A stretch of 64,000 nt of DNA from Epiperipatus broadwayi (taxonomy: Eukaryota > Onychophora > Udeonychophora > Euonychophora > Peripatidae), in contig JAQFVV010012405.1 in assembly GCA_028023455.1 (NCBI GenBank), positions 6,471,334 to 6,535,333 on the forward strand. Direction: 5' to 3'. The notes below the pieces were generated by a model. That model was given only the letters and a program-made list of their open reading frames with translations, searched no databases and was not told the origin of the DNA. A program made the position numbers and the translations under genes. Positions 49,220-61,644 of the stretch are shown one piece after another (the first letter of the stretch is position 1; each line of letters starts with the position of its first letter).

Positions 49220-50700
49220 TGAATATATCAAGGAATGTAAAAAAAGTAAAGGAGAAGGTATAAGAATAATATTTCTGATGTTTGTTTCCTGTGTCTGTCT
49301 ATCAATTGTTTAATAATTTGGGGTATCATATTCTAAGCTGATCTCATGTCAGGGGCAGGTAATTTATTTTATGTCAGGATGCTCATCATCATTAGTGAAT
49401 ATTCGATCACTTTAAATAAATTTTCTAGGTTCATGAAGTTGCTTATTGGCAGCCTTAAGTGACAATGTTCTTAATGCATGTGTATGGATCCAGTACAATA
49501 TATATATAAATAATAAATGTAATAATGCTCAAGGTAAAATGAGTTTATAAGTAATCATTAAAAAACAGTCAATAATAAACAATCTATAACCTGATGTGAA
49601 TGCAGACTAATAAATAATCAATTATAACATTCAAATTGCAATTACAATTTTTAAATTGCACTCAATATATTATACTTAAAATAATAAGAGATGTTGTCTA
49701 AGTGTTGATGGGTTTATATATATATATATATATAACTATAGATGTACCTTAGTAAACTATATTGCAGATATATAAGCTAATTGCCATAATATTATAAAAT
49801 AATAGACTAATCTTCTTATTTTTAGAGAAAAGAGAAGGTGAAGAAAAGGAAGAGAAATGTTAAATTTTTAATGATCAAATATTTTAGAGATAGCTAAAAA
49901 ATAAAACTTATGTTCTAAAAATGACACATTTAAAATATGAGTTGCTAGATGAAATTGTGTTAACGAGAGATGATAAGTAATGGTCTTCCATTAACAATAA
50001 TGGTCAAGCTCAGTTATAAGACTATGGTTTTGCAATATAAAATTCAAATATTGTAATTACAGTATTGTTATTAGATAATAAAAGAGCATAAGTTTGATAA
50101 GTATTGAATTTAAGATAGTTAATATTTTTCTAAATAAAAGTGATAAATATCAAATATAAATGTAATACATATTTATGTATATTTCATATGCGTGTATATG
50201 TTAGGTTCTCTGCCCAAAGGTAGATTGGGATGATGAGGCAACATGGCACTATGACCAAGTGATAATGATCAATATGGGAAATACTTTGAAGATACTGTGA
50301 TCACTATTTTAGTAATTTATTCTAATATTTCAAATTTAGAATTATATTCATAAAATAATAAGGTTTTTTTAACCCTTAAGGTAACATTTCCATTATTCTG
50401 CCTGGTGATGATTTTTGAATTTGATTTCAATATTGAACTGTTATTCTATATTTAGAATTCAATAAATTGGACTTGGTGATAAATATAAATTTGCAAACAA
50501 AAAGTATTAAAAAAAATCATATTTGAACTTTGCAAATATTGCAAAAATGAAAATAGTCAGAATATATATTAAGAAGAAATAATTTTTTCATCATTTAATA
50601 GTGGGCAGAAAAAGAGCCAACTGAGAACTCCACAAAATCATCATTGATTGGAATTTATTTTTAAAACAGGAAATAATAAATGTGAAGTCCTGATAAATCT
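49220..50700. other. AT-rich sequence, nothing recognised
   Basis: No supported gene; a short (TA) run near 49,718-49,733. Confidence 0.4.
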
Positions 50701-50702
50701 GA

Positions 50703-50930
50703 CTTTGGCAGAATGGCTTAGTTAGTTACAGCATTACTTTAAAATTCAATACTCAAAGGATCTAAGGATCCAGGTTTGATTCCCATGCTAGTACTGTCAC
50801 TGGTCAGGCCAGCAACACCTAAAGAAGAGGGTGAATAATATTTCTCCAAATGTTGTGCATATAATTTAAATAGTTAAATTTTTCTAAAGACATTCAATAC
50901 TTATATTAGATGATGGAAATAGTCCAACAT
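50703..50930 (+). repeat. tRNA-derived SINE (family D), single copy
   Basis: TGGCTTAGTTAGTTACAGC (A-box) and CCAGGTTTGATTCCCATG (B-box) lie about 45 nt apart. They are followed by CACTGGTCAGGCCAGCAACA, GGTGAATAATATTTCTCC and AGATGATGGAAATAGTCCAA, identical in order to the palindromic pair at 23.3-23.8 kb. The unit is about 230 bp; no poly-A tail is clear. Confidence 0.82.
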
Positions 50931-50934
50931 TATG

Positions 50935-53900
50935 TTTTAAAATTTAAAATTGCATTGATGGTTTTTAAAATATCTCAAAAGTTTCTACACGGTATTAGTA
51001 AAAGCATTAGCAATTAGTTTCACAAGGCATGATCATTGTATCAGCTGAGATTTTCTTTATTTGCATCACACTAGAATTTTTTAATTTCTACTTTTAAAAA
51101 TAAAATGTATATATAAATAAAGTAAAAGTGTAAACATGTATTATTAATTATTATACAATTATTGTGTAAAAATAATCCAAAATCTCTAATAAAATACACA
51201 AAAACTCAATATTTTATTATTCCAAACATCTTCAAGTAATCTTACAAATGATCTCAAATTTTAATTACAAAGAACTAAATACACAAACATGGAGGCTGAA
51301 CTGAATTATTTTGATTTTGCTGTCTATTGGAAAATTCTGACCCCTTCAGATTTTTCCAAAATTAATTAATCATATTCATTAGTTCATGATTTACTAACAA
51401 AATATCTCTACAGTTAGCCATAGAAACATGATGTTAAGTGACTGTCAAGTATCACTTTCTCAAAGCAGACTTTTGGGTATATTAGCCATAAGCATTGTGG
51501 ATCAATTACAATGAATGGTCTTAAAGCTATTTTATGATAAGGAATTTACTTGTGATTTAAGTTTAAAAGCTATTTTATTTAAGCATTATATGGTGATATG
51601 TGATACTATAACTATCTAATTGCATATTATTAAATTACATGTTCACACACATATACTTACAGACAAAGTGCATTTAACTGACTAAAGTTTTAATAATAGT
51701 TACTATTGTCATATCACTTTAATGGTTAATAGATTCTTCACTTGGATACTTTCTATTATTAGTCAATAAGAGAAGAAAAAATGAACCATAGTAAAAGTAC
51801 TATCAGTAAATTGTATTAATAATGCTTAGTAATGTAACAACTATGAACTTAGCCTCCATAAATTTTCCATGCATCCATTTATGAGTGCTAGCATGAATAT
51901 TTTGTCCATGAACTATTTCTTCTTTTGCACATTGCTACTAAAGTAAAAGCAATATTTTATGATCACTATATTGCTACTTTAAATCAATGAATATCCATTG
52001 CTAAATAAATGAAAATTTTGTTTAATTCTTTCAGTGTCAACCCGACCCCATATTTTTGAATATTTTTACTTTAATGCCATGTTTAATTTTTGATTGAGTG
52101 CAATTAATTTTTTTTTACATATATTACAACATTCATTTATAGACTATATTATAAATATTTAAGCCTTCTAATAATTAAAATTCTAAAACATGAAAAATTA
52201 ATATTTTAAAATTGTGAAAATATGTATCTAACTAAAGATATTGGTGATAACAAAGAAAAACATCATTATTGGCTTCACAATATCTATTCAAAAAAGTTAA
52301 AAGAACAAAATATTAGATATTACAATTTTATGTTATTAAAAATGATATATTTAGAATTAGTTATCATCAAAAAGACAAAAAAATTCTGAAAGTTAATAAA
52401 TTGTTATTAAAATGTCACAGTATTTACAAAAACGATTTTCTTTTTAACCTCTAATGGCTATTTCAGTGGTAATTTCTGGTTGTCATAGTATACTTTGTTA
52501 CATTGTAAGTGTTGTCTTTTTAAAAATAAAATGTGTTCAAAGACAATCCCCCCCTAGTGACATTTCTTTTGGTTTACTAATGTCTTTTACAAAAATATTA
52601 CATCATAGTCATTAATAATTACTGAAAATCACAGTTTTGTGGCATTTACACAGGGGAAATGATTCTAAAGTATCAGCCAATCACAAATTGCCATCTCCTT
52701 CATAGCTTTGTCTGAATGATAGAATATGCTGTCATTCATAGACAAAGGTTCATATACTGATTACATATCTGAATTTTTTTAAAATTAATACATTAAAAAT
52801 GGAAGCTTCTTAGAAAGAATCACTTCAACACACACAATGCTTTCAAACAATGTAGAAAAGTAGCGATTGCAGCACTGCCTAATATATCAAATATGATATC
52901 ACTATGACAGCTTATCTTTGTGAAACAGTTAAAATAGCATCAATCTGAATGTCAATAGTAATGGTAATTCTGCCAAGCTTAAAAACGTGTGAAGTGTTTT
53001 TTGATGTGATAAAATAATTATGTTTACATACTAAATCTTTTTTAATTATTACAATTGAAGTGTTAAAAGAGAGATGCTATCTCCAGCATTATATAATTGA
53101 TTATAAGTTTAATAACTTTTAAGTGTCATATTCCATTTGGTTGATAAATTAATTTCACTCTTAATTACTAACAATGTTGACAAAGGTAGGCGTACAAACA
53201 TCAGAGCTCAGGTGGATTCATTCTATTCTTGATTCTTTGTTCAACATTTAGAGTGTTTTTAATTCATAGCCTATCTTTGTTTATTTATTCACTGAGATAT
53301 GTTTAATTTAAATTTTAATTAAATTAATAGTAAAATAAGTTGTATGCTGAACAATCATGTTGACATATTTACTCTTCCCATAGATTTGAGTATTATATGA
53401 ATGTGTCATTTCTTTCGCTATAGTACTAAACTGCTTTTTTCATAAGTACATTATTCTATTTTCTGTTAATTACTTTCATTAATATCTTAATGTATATAAT
53501 TTTTTAATTAAATTTATCATAGCCATGTGCATATATGTTAAACATAAATAGTATGTTGCATTTTAGGTAACTATACTAAAGATTGACATAAAATAATAAA
53601 CATAGATATAATATATGTTCACACTATCACAATACAGATAATAAGAGGGAAACAACTTCAAAATGATAATTGAATTATTAAAGTTATTTTTCTTAAATAC
53701 AACTCGATTGATTACACTGATACTTTTTGTTTTGTACCATTTGTGTTTTTGCTTTCTTTATGCAAAAACAATTCATAAACATTTTGCTCATAAGAAACTA
53801 CTTTATTTTCTGGCAAATTGTTTGAGGCTGTTAAAAAAATTTAAGTCTAAACTATGTGATACAGTGACAAGCATGCATCTTTCATGCAATTGATCTGAAT

Positions 53901-54940
53901 TCAAATTCTGACAAAATAGGTTTGGAATTGTTTTGTTTTTTTCAAATATCCAGTGCATAACCATCTACCCATGCAATATTACCTGATAAAGCTTTTCTTA
54001 TCTAGTACTTGAAACTTAATGGAAACTCTGAAACTTAATGGAAACTCTCTTCAATCTTCATCACCCAAGAATTGCATTATTCCTTTATGATAGGTTTTAG
54101 TGAGGTCTTTGTCCTGAAATAGGCTATTTAAAAATTGTTTTATGTTCATGAATGTATGTTGTTTACTTTGATAAATTAAAACTGTAATGCTACAAGTTCC
54201 TATGAATGTAACATTTATTAAAATGTAAATGACTTATTATCTGGGTTCATCTCTATATGATTTATAGTACTAATACATCATTTCCCTTTGGTTGTACTGG
54301 CCATTAAATAGATAATGCATCGTTTTACAAAAAAGCATTGCACAGACACTATAAGCATCGACACATAACAATATTAAAGACTCACAATATCGATTTCTCA
54401 AGCACTAGAATCCTATAGAGATGCACCATGTTCCATCAATATAAGATCAGAGAAGCCATTGAGATCCTTAAAAGACCATGTTTTATCAACAAACTCAATA
54501 ATACACATAACCTTACCCATTTAGAAAAAGTTTTTAAAACCCATTATTCTAAATAGCTTCTGATTTTTTTATTTATTAAAAATTTCCACTGTTTTTTATT
54601 GGTTGAACCAGTAACCTTGTTATATATCAATGCTTACAACTTGTCTACCATTTTAAATAATATTTATTACTCAGGTGTGACCCAGCCAATTACATTAGTA
54701 GTATAAATCATACTCGAATTAACCCATTTAATAAGTCATTTATATCTATAGTCAGTGGGAATCTTCATTTTAATAATTAAAATATGTTTATATACATACG
54801 TACTATCACAAAAATAACTTTTATATCACAGAATCCTTTAATGTTTGGAGATTTTTACAGAAAATTAGATAAAATTACTATAATTCCAAAAAATGACAAA
54901 ATAAGAAACTAATCATAATTATAATAAAGGTCTAGTGTAA
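50935..54940. other. AT-rich sequence, nothing recognised
   Basis: No supported gene over 4 kb. A 19-bp word (GAAACTTAATGGAAACTCT) occurs twice in tandem at about 54,010-54,048. Short open frames (for example 53,663-53,893) have no recognisable domain. Confidence 0.4.
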
Positions 54941-54944
54941 TAGG

Positions 54945-56088
54945 ATCGAAGTTTAACTGTATCACTTCCTGTATTCGAATATCATATGACCATTCCAGGG
55001 AAATCGCATATTTTTACACCATAGATAGAATGGAATAAAATGATGTAATAATAATAATAGATAGGAATGTAAATAAATGCAAAAATAGAAAATGCATACA
55101 TTAGGAATTCTGAATCAATTTAAAACAAATAAATATATAATCTTAATCAATATTTCATTTTAAAAATAAAAATCGATTTTTAAATTCTTGAATGAAAACA
55201 GTGTAGAAATCTTTTTTTTCTTACTTCTCTTCATCTTTTATTTTCACATTTTTATCTGGTTGCTTTTACATAATTATTATTTGACTATATTTATCTGCCA
55301 TTTGTTAAAAGGAATTATTAAGCTGAAATTAGTCCACCGGTTCATGGCTTTTCTTCCACCATATCTAATTCTTCTTCAGAGGCTTGAGTCAAGAACATCT
55401 TGATGTGCAAAAAGATGAGTGCGAATTGTTATTGATAATTTTCTATTCATTGACTGAGCAGGAGGATATTATCCCTCCGCTGGAGCACCAGCCATGCTGA
55501 GTGAATTGGGCCAGTCTGACAGCGCTATTGAGTGCTTGATAGCTCACTGAATACTTTGTTACCCTTTGGGAGCTTATTTGAGGTTTTATTTCTTTCTGTT
55601 AGTTGTTGAGTGTTTGCTTGATTTATCTTAAGGTTGGATTTTCTTTTGGTATAAAAAAAGAACTGGAGAGACCTCTAGTGATAAAATTTTATAATTTGCT
55701 ATATATCTATGCACATTGTAGTGTTAATAAATTATTTATTATCGTTTTACTCTTGGTGAAATAAAAATGTAAAATTTTATCATCATCATAATTTTGTTTA
55801 TTACTAATATGTATGTGTTATTTCTATAATTTTCAAATATTGTTTTTAAATTCTTTATTTATCAAGATAAGTATTTTTTAAACTTTCACGGTTTTTTTGT
55901 ATAGTCTTTTAGAACAGCGGTCGGCAACCTTTAAGATACTGCGGGGCTTTATACGAGAATTGAGTATGATACATATATATTTATTTATATGTTTTATAAT
56001 TTGTTAAAGAATTTTTTTTTGTTTTGTTAATATAATGTTCATTTTATTTCATAAAAATAAATGAATATAGAAATATGTATTTGAAAGT
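54945..56088. other. Mostly unexplained; GC-richer island at about 55,440-55,570
   Basis: 54,950-55,000 has weak SINE-like likeness to 43,500 (ATCACTTCC-GTA-TCGAA). The 55,330-55,570 segment, with CCACCGGTTCATGGC, GGAGGATATTATCCCTCC and GGCCAGTCTGACAGCGC, is clearly less AT-rich than its surroundings, but I find no ORF, tRNA or known repeat in it. Confidence 0.4.
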
Positions 56089-56089
56089 A

Positions 56090-56440
56090 TAGGGAATTTG
56101 AACAGATTTTCAGGCACCCTTCAACTATCCACACTATCTCATACAACTGATACACATGACCACATACATGTAGAAAAGATAAATAATCACCAATATACGT
56201 ATTTCATGCTAAACCAGCATTCATCAGTTGGTCCAGATTATCATCTCCCACACACATATACATTAAGATAGCAAATCTTCATACTTTAATGGACAGGCTT
56301 CAATACACTCCAACCTCCAACTTTTCAGCCATCCATATCATTGAAAATCTGATGGTGAAAATTCAAATCCCATGCTGATGCTAATATTATTGCCATGCTT
56401 ATGTATTTAAATGGATGCGGTCCTATACATGAGGGGTCAG
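56090..56440 (-). repeat. Family B element, left arm of palindrome
   Basis: Reverse-complement copy running from GGGAATTTGAACAGATTTTC to TTTGAATTTTCACC-type sequence near 56,400. It forms a large inverted repeat with 56,455-56,785 (blocks CACCCTTCAACTATCCACAC and GTGTGGATAGTTGAAGGGTG). Confidence 0.82.
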
Positions 56441-56838
56441 AGTGACTTCAGGTCAACATGGGCATGGCAATAATATTAGCATCATCATGGGATTTGAATT
56501 TTCACCATCAGATTTTCAATGATACAGATGGCTGAAAAGTTGGAGGTTGGAGTGTATTGAAGCCTGTCCATTAAAGTAAGAAGATTTGCTATCTTAATAT
56601 AAACTGAGCACTGATTATATATATGTGTGGGAGATGATAATCAGGACCAACTGATGAATGCTGGTTTAGCATTGGTGATTATTTATCTTTTCTACATGTA
56701 TGTGGTCATGTGTATCAGTTGTATGAGATAGTGTGGATAGTTGAAGGGTGCCTAAAAATCTGAGTTCAAATCCCCTATACTTACAATTAAGCTCCCAGGT
56801 TTGTGAAGAGTGCCTGGTTTTTAAATATTTACATATCA
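56441..56838 (+). repeat. Family B element, right arm of palindrome and first unit of tandem
   Basis: Contains GGTCAGAGTGACTTCAGGTC, CATCAGATTTTCAATGATAC, GCCTGTCCATTAAAGTAAGA, the tRNA-like block ending CTGAGTTCAAATCCCC, then ACTTACAATTAAGCTCCCAG and GAGTGCCTGGTTTTTAAATA. The last two blocks recur at the end of the next unit, so the duplication includes flanking sequence. Confidence 0.82.
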
Positions 56839-56859
56839 AGCCTGTATCCTGTCCATCCC

Positions 56860-57350
56860 GCTTATATGTATTTAAATGGATCTGGTCCTATGCCTGAGGG
56901 ATCAGAGTGACTTCAGGTCAACATGGGCATGGCAATAATATTAGCATCAGCATGGGATTTGAATTTTCACCATCAGATTTTCAATGATATGAATGGCTGA
57001 AAAGTTGGAGGTTGGAATGTATTGAAGCCTGTCTGCTGAAAAGTTGGAGATTGGAGTGTATTGAAGCCTGTCCATTAAAGTATGAAGATTTGCTATCTTA
57101 ATATAAACTGAGCACTGATTATATATCTGTGTGGGAAATGATAATCTGGACCAACTGACGAATGCTGGTTTAGCATGAAAAAAATATTGGTAATTATTTA
57201 TCTTTTTCTACATGTATGTGGTCATGTGTATCAGTTTATGAGATAGTGTGGATAGTTGAAGGGTGCCTGAAAATTTGAGTTCAAATCCCCTATACTTACA
57301 ATTAAGCTCCCAGGTTTGTGAAGAGTGCCTGGTTTTTAAATATTTAAATA
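56860..57350 (+). repeat. Family B element, second tandem unit
   Basis: Same order as the preceding unit, including the trailing AATTAAGCTCCCAGGTTTGT (about 57,300). Near 57,000-57,070 it has an internal repeat of GCTGAAAAGTTGGAG and GTGTATTGAAGCCTGTC. It was formed by segmental tandem duplication and not by a separate insertion. Confidence 0.82.
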
Positions 57351-57554
57351 CATATTTGCTATATTTTATTTTCAAAATAACCTTTATTTGCACAAAAATT
57401 TAAATTTACCGTGTAAATTCATTTTATATGTGTAATTTTCTATTTCGTATTTACAAAAATTGTTTAAGATTAATAACGAATAGCATTCTTTTTTTTAATA
57501 ATTTTTATAGATGTGTTTTCTTTCTAAATTCTTAATAAAATTTTTGAGTTTTCG

Positions 57555-58230
57555 TTCACCCAATTACCAAGGGTGCGCCATATGGATAATAAAAGAATAG
57601 CCAAAATAGTATTTAACTGGGTTACGAGTAAAGAGCAGGCGACAAGATGGTTTAGAAAGGTAATGCAGTATGCAAAAGATTTGGGTAAAGAATTTATATC
57701 AGTATACTTGTACAAAAGGTGGGTTGATTGTGTTAAGAGGATTGTTGAGTGTTGCAGTGGTAAGGAATGGGATAAAAGAAAAGATGCATTAATAAAGAAT
57801 AGGGAGTTGGAGAGATGGAGAACTAGTATGGAGAGTAAAAAAAGTTTAAATATATATAGAAGTAAACGGAACACTGGGTGCTAGTTAATTTATGATAATA
57901 GCAAGGAAAGTATTTTACTGTTTAAGGCTCGAACGAGATCTTTAGCAACAAGAGAATATAAAGGTAAATGGAAAAATATGGGTGATTTAGTCTGCAAATT
58001 GTATAAGGAAAGTATAGAAAATATTACACATCTGTTAATTGAATGTAAATGCTTGAAAGCAGAGGGGTATAAATAATGAAGTTATGGAAGAATAAATATG
58101 AACAAAGTGATTATACAGAAAATGGGATATTGGTTTTTATGCTGGGTTTGGGAAAATATAAGGGGGATTTAGATATAAAGGCCATAGAGTTGACAAAGAT
58201 TAGGTTGTGGAAATAGAATGGAGCAGATTA
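57555..58230 (+). pseudogene. C-terminal remnant of a LINE protein
   Basis: An open frame at 57,573-57,884 reads MDNKRIAKIVFNWVTSKE, then KRWVDCVKRIVECCSGKEWD. A second stretch at about 57,895-58,075 reads SILLFKARTRSLATREYKGK, then CKLYKESIENITHLLIECK, the familiar LF--R-RS---R--------CK-C---E-I-HLL-EC knuckle of LINE C-termini (here with one Cys replaced by Tyr). A third stretch from 58,079 reads LVFMLGLGKYKGDLDIKAIEL up to a stop near 58,214. One frame change and a stop (GGGTGCTAG near 57,880) separate the parts. The clade is uncertain; no RT core remains. Confidence 0.68.
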
Positions 58231-58234
58231 TGGG

Positions 58235-58700
58235 AAAACTTAGGGTGGGGAATGGAAAGGGAAGGTTAAAGTGGCTAACATGTTTCTCTGGCATAGTTGC
58301 TGAGAGATTCTTGATTCCATTTAAGGAGAAGTCACAGTGCATCACATCAATTGTACAGAATTCGGTATTTTTATTTTGTTACTTTTTCTATGCCGCTGAC
58401 TGAGTAGGGGTTAATTAAACACCTTTGAGGTAGATGTTTTGCAAGTTGCAGTAATATTTTGTAATAAATCAATTAGCAATATAATGTTCTTGTTCTATTT
58501 TATGTATAATAATACAGTAATTACTTTGTGGACAACGGTTGCTGACTGCTGTTTTAGAAAACAATTAATAACAAAAACAATAATTAGTAGGTTCTTTCTG
58601 TTGTTTGAAAATATTTTTTATATATAATAATAAAATTATAAAGAAAATAACTAGTTCACTTTTTTAGTTTTTTGATCATTAAATTTCCAAAAAACTATTA
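58235..58700. other. AT-rich sequence, nothing recognised
   Basis: Nothing supported beyond the LINE remnant, of which the first part may be the 3' UTR. Confidence 0.35.
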
Positions 58701-58708
58701 TTTACTAC

Positions 58709-58908
58709 TCTGAATATTAATATCATCTATGTTCCTTATTACTTTTACACTGCTTTTCTTTACAACCTAATATGTCAATCTTCTTCAGAATTTCTAGATT
58801 TGGAGATATAAGTAGAAGTTCTGAAGTTCTGAAGAAGATTGCTGGGGCAATTAGGTTGTAAAAAAAGCATTATAAAAGTAATAAAGAACATAGATGATAT
58901 TAATATTA
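58709..58908. mobile_element. Foldback repeat with degenerate hammerhead-like core (copy g)
   Basis: The left arm (about 58,709-58,795) and right arm (about 58,825-58,908) are inverted repeats of about 85 bp with a few mismatches: ATCATCTATGTTCCTTATTA with TAATAAAGAACATAGATGAT, and TCTTCTTCAG with CTGAAGAAGA. The right arm carries CTGAAGA (58829-58835), one extra A, and a perfect GATTGC-TGGG-GCAATT hairpin, but GAAA is replaced by AGGTT. One arm of a related unit lies at about 25,796-25,930. Confidence 0.7.
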
Positions 58909-59019
58909 TATGGATTTGGCAATGCAATAGGAAAGATAAAGTTATAATGCTATGAATATTATTTGAACTTCCAGCAAAACCTCTGATCTCCAAGAGACTT
59001 CAAAATCTACTATAATAAA

Positions 59020-59430
59020 AAAGATAGATTTATGCTAGAATGAACAATCAGTACTTTTTTCTACTAAATTGAATTTCTATTATGAATACAAATGTTACAA
59101 TGCCTGTTATTTCCTGATACAGCATCATGTGCAAAATCTTTCATGATTTCTTCACTTTGGTGAGAACCAACAAGACATCACATGATCCCTGCTTATACAA
59201 TGCTTTTCAGTGGCAAATCCTACAACACCAGTTATAGCATCTATTATATTCAGTGTTGTCTTAATCACAGACATAACTGGAGTGACTGAACATTTTTATC
59301 ACCATTTTAAGATCTTAGTTATCAATTTAGTTTACTTGTCTGTGTCTTTGCACCTTTAGTAGTGAAAATGTGGCATAGAGTTTAAAAATAATCAAAATTG
59401 GAATTATGTGATTTTTTATGATTTTTATTA
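59020..59430. other. AT-rich sequence, nothing recognised
   Basis: No supported gene or repeat. Confidence 0.4.
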
Positions 59431-59435
59431 GATAC

Positions 59436-59530
59436 AATTAAAGGGATTTGAACTCAGCATTTTTTAGTCTATTCATCATCCACTCCATCCCAAGCAACCA
59501 ATACACATAATCACACACAAGTTAAAAAAA
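59436..59530 (-). repeat. Short family B fragment
   Basis: GGGATTTGAACTCAGCATTT, CACTCCATCCCAAGCAACCA and CACATAATCACACACAAG match the tRNA-like end of the minus-strand copies, especially the one at 12,972. Similarity ends after about 95 bp. Confidence 0.65.
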
Positions 59531-59534
59531 AATC

Positions 59535-60178
59535 TTGGAACTAGAAACTTTGGTTTAATAATAATCTAATGTGTAATGACACTTTTTATAGAAAAATAAT
59601 AAAAAAAATGTGTTGACAGGTGATTCTATTCAGTACAAATATAATATTAATAAGACTGCTACATAGAGAGATGTATTTTTAATTTTGTAAAATGAATTCA
59701 ATTTTAATAAGTTAGATAAATAGCAATGAAATTGTTTTAGTAGTAGCATTTGTTTGGTATTGAGTAAAAACTTTTGTTTTGATGTCCGATTGAGCCTGCC
59801 CATATCCAATTCAACTGGTTGGAAAATGGCAATTATTATCTAAAAGATAAAGGTAATCAATATATTTATCTTGTAAGATCAGTGTTGATACACAGACTGC
59901 AGAAACAAAAAAAAATGTTTGCAATAAGATACTGCATTTAACAATGGTTGGTCAAGGGATATTGTATTTTTACAAGCAGAACTTCTGTAGTTTATTTGAG
60001 AGTGGGAAAAATCTTAGTCTGGTGATACCAATATGACAGTACTTAATTCTCAAGAAGATTTTTATGTGAAAGAGTATTTCACCTCTATAGCTTAGAACTA
60101 TCTATTATAAACTTGAATTCTCAGTGGTTTTTTAGAGACATTTAATTCACAAAAAAGTTTTACATTACAAGTTATCAT
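59535..60178. other. AT-rich sequence, nothing recognised
   Basis: No supported gene or repeat. Confidence 0.4.
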
Positions 60179-60179
60179 T

Positions 60180-60530
60180 AAACATCACATGATCACCATT
60201 TATTATGCTTGCTCATAACCATGATTAAAATAGGCAAAACACTCCAGACAGTATTGCCAGTCAGTACAAGCCAGAGTAGTTTTGTAGTTAAGTAGAAATA
60301 AAAGATGTCTGCCAGAGGGTAGCATTAGATCCTAAGATCTAGGTGCAGTGCTCTCAGATCCAAGATTCCTCATAAGCTAGAAACTAATCTGGGGATATTG
60401 GATGAGTAGGCACTAGATAGGGATTTTATGCCCAAGTCTTCTGACATAGATTAATTACCCTGGCTTGCACCAAGTGGCACTACTGTATGGAGAGTTTTTG
60501 CCTGTTTTAATAAGTTATCATTGATAAAGC
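60180..60530. mobile_element. Foldback family A element, copy 4
   Basis: Begins with ACATCACATGATCACCATTT and GCTTGCTCATAACC, whose complement lies at the right end of copy 1. The left arm AAACACTCCAGACAGTATTG and CAAGCCAGAGTAG pairs with the right arm CTGGCTTGCACCAAGTGGCA and CTACTGTATGGAGAG. The centre has TAGTTAAGTAGAAATAAAAG, CCTAAGATCTAGGTGCAGTG, GGGATATTGGATGAGTAGGC. It is the most complete copy and links the pieces seen in copies 1-3 into one unit of about 340 bp. Confidence 0.75.
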
Positions 60531-60736
60531 AAAACACAGAAGCTATAATGACTCAAAATTACAGTAGATTGCATCAGAAGAGAAAGGAAAAATCATTTGA
60601 TGTCATCCTTAATATTCCATATCCATTTTTTAAAACATTTCTTTGATTAGGAATCATGAAAATTAATCTGAGTTTAACAAATATGGCTTCGGATATTTAT
60701 TTTTTGAAATTGAATGAGAAAAATATGAATGTAAAA

Positions 60737-61640
60737 GAGGGTACCCCAAAATAACCAAAATCATTCTTTGGAAAGCAATAATATTGTGGTATATGATTCT
60801 GATCCTAGTTGACTCTTTCAGGAATCTCTCTGCAGTAGTCTTCTGACTTTCATCATCGAGAGAAGTCATGTTATAACATAGTAGTTTTCGTTAAATGTGT
60901 CTCATTTGTCAATTTTTGTAATGGCTAAAAAGTTTAAACCAGGTGAAATTCTGTTTTTTTTTTTTAATTTAGAAAACTGGAAGGTAAAACAGTTACAATG
61001 CATGAACAGATTAAAAATAAGCTGCGCTGGTGAAAACATAAGTTTACAAGTGATTCAATTGAGTGTCAAATTCACCATGTCCCGAAAAGGCACCTCAACT
61101 GAAATCAAATGTTAAGACAATGCTGAATTATTTTCGGAGGCAATTGGCATTGTTCATGCAGAATTTTTTTATAATGACCAGGCATTTAAAACCCACAAGT
61201 TCTGACATGTTTGCGTGATGCAGTAAAACAAAAACATTTCATTTTCGGCTTAATAGAGAGTGCAAACATTACCATGACAACATGTTAGCACACAAAGCCT
61301 TGAGTGTGAAATAATTTTTAATTAAATTCAGCATAACCCAGTTTATTCATCAACCTTATTCACTCAATATTACTCCATATGTCTTCTTTTTATTTTTTCA
61401 AATGAGAAAATGTCTCAGAAATATTTTTTGGTGGGCTTAGAAGTGATGAAGAAAAAAACAAAACAATGCAGGCATTAAAAGATATCAGTCTGAAAGAGTT
61501 TTCAGATTATTTCGGAAAATGGAAAACATGTTTAAATCAATGAATTGCATTCAAAATGGACTATTTTGAAAGTAATTTGATTTATACCACCTAAAACTAA
61601 ACACATTTTTTATTATGAAATTTCAATTATTTTTGGGTCC
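60737..61640 (+). pseudogene. Decayed mariner-family DNA transposon
   Basis: The ends carry imperfect inverted repeats: GAGGGTACCCCAAAATAACC (from 60,737) and, inverted, GGAGGACCCAAAAATAATTG (to about 61,640). Between them, broken frames give mariner transposase pieces in order: KSNVKTML (near 61,110), IGIVHAEFF (near 61,145), CLRDAVKQK (near 61,212), a trace of the HHDNAPAH--L block (near 61,275-61,305), HS-LL-MSSFYFF corresponding to YSPDLAP-DFFLFP (near 61,360-61,400), and ALKDISLKEFSDYFGKWKTC then MDYFES at the C-terminus (61,470-61,575). The catalytic aspartates are lost in visible frames and the N-terminal DNA-binding half is missing or unrecognisable. It is an old, dead copy. Confidence 0.78.
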
Positions 61641-61644
61641 TCCT

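Noticed and set aside
53663-53893. Small hydrophobic membrane protein gene
   Set aside because: The frame is rich in Leu, Phe and Ile, as expected from AT-rich DNA; no motif, conservation or promoter evidence.
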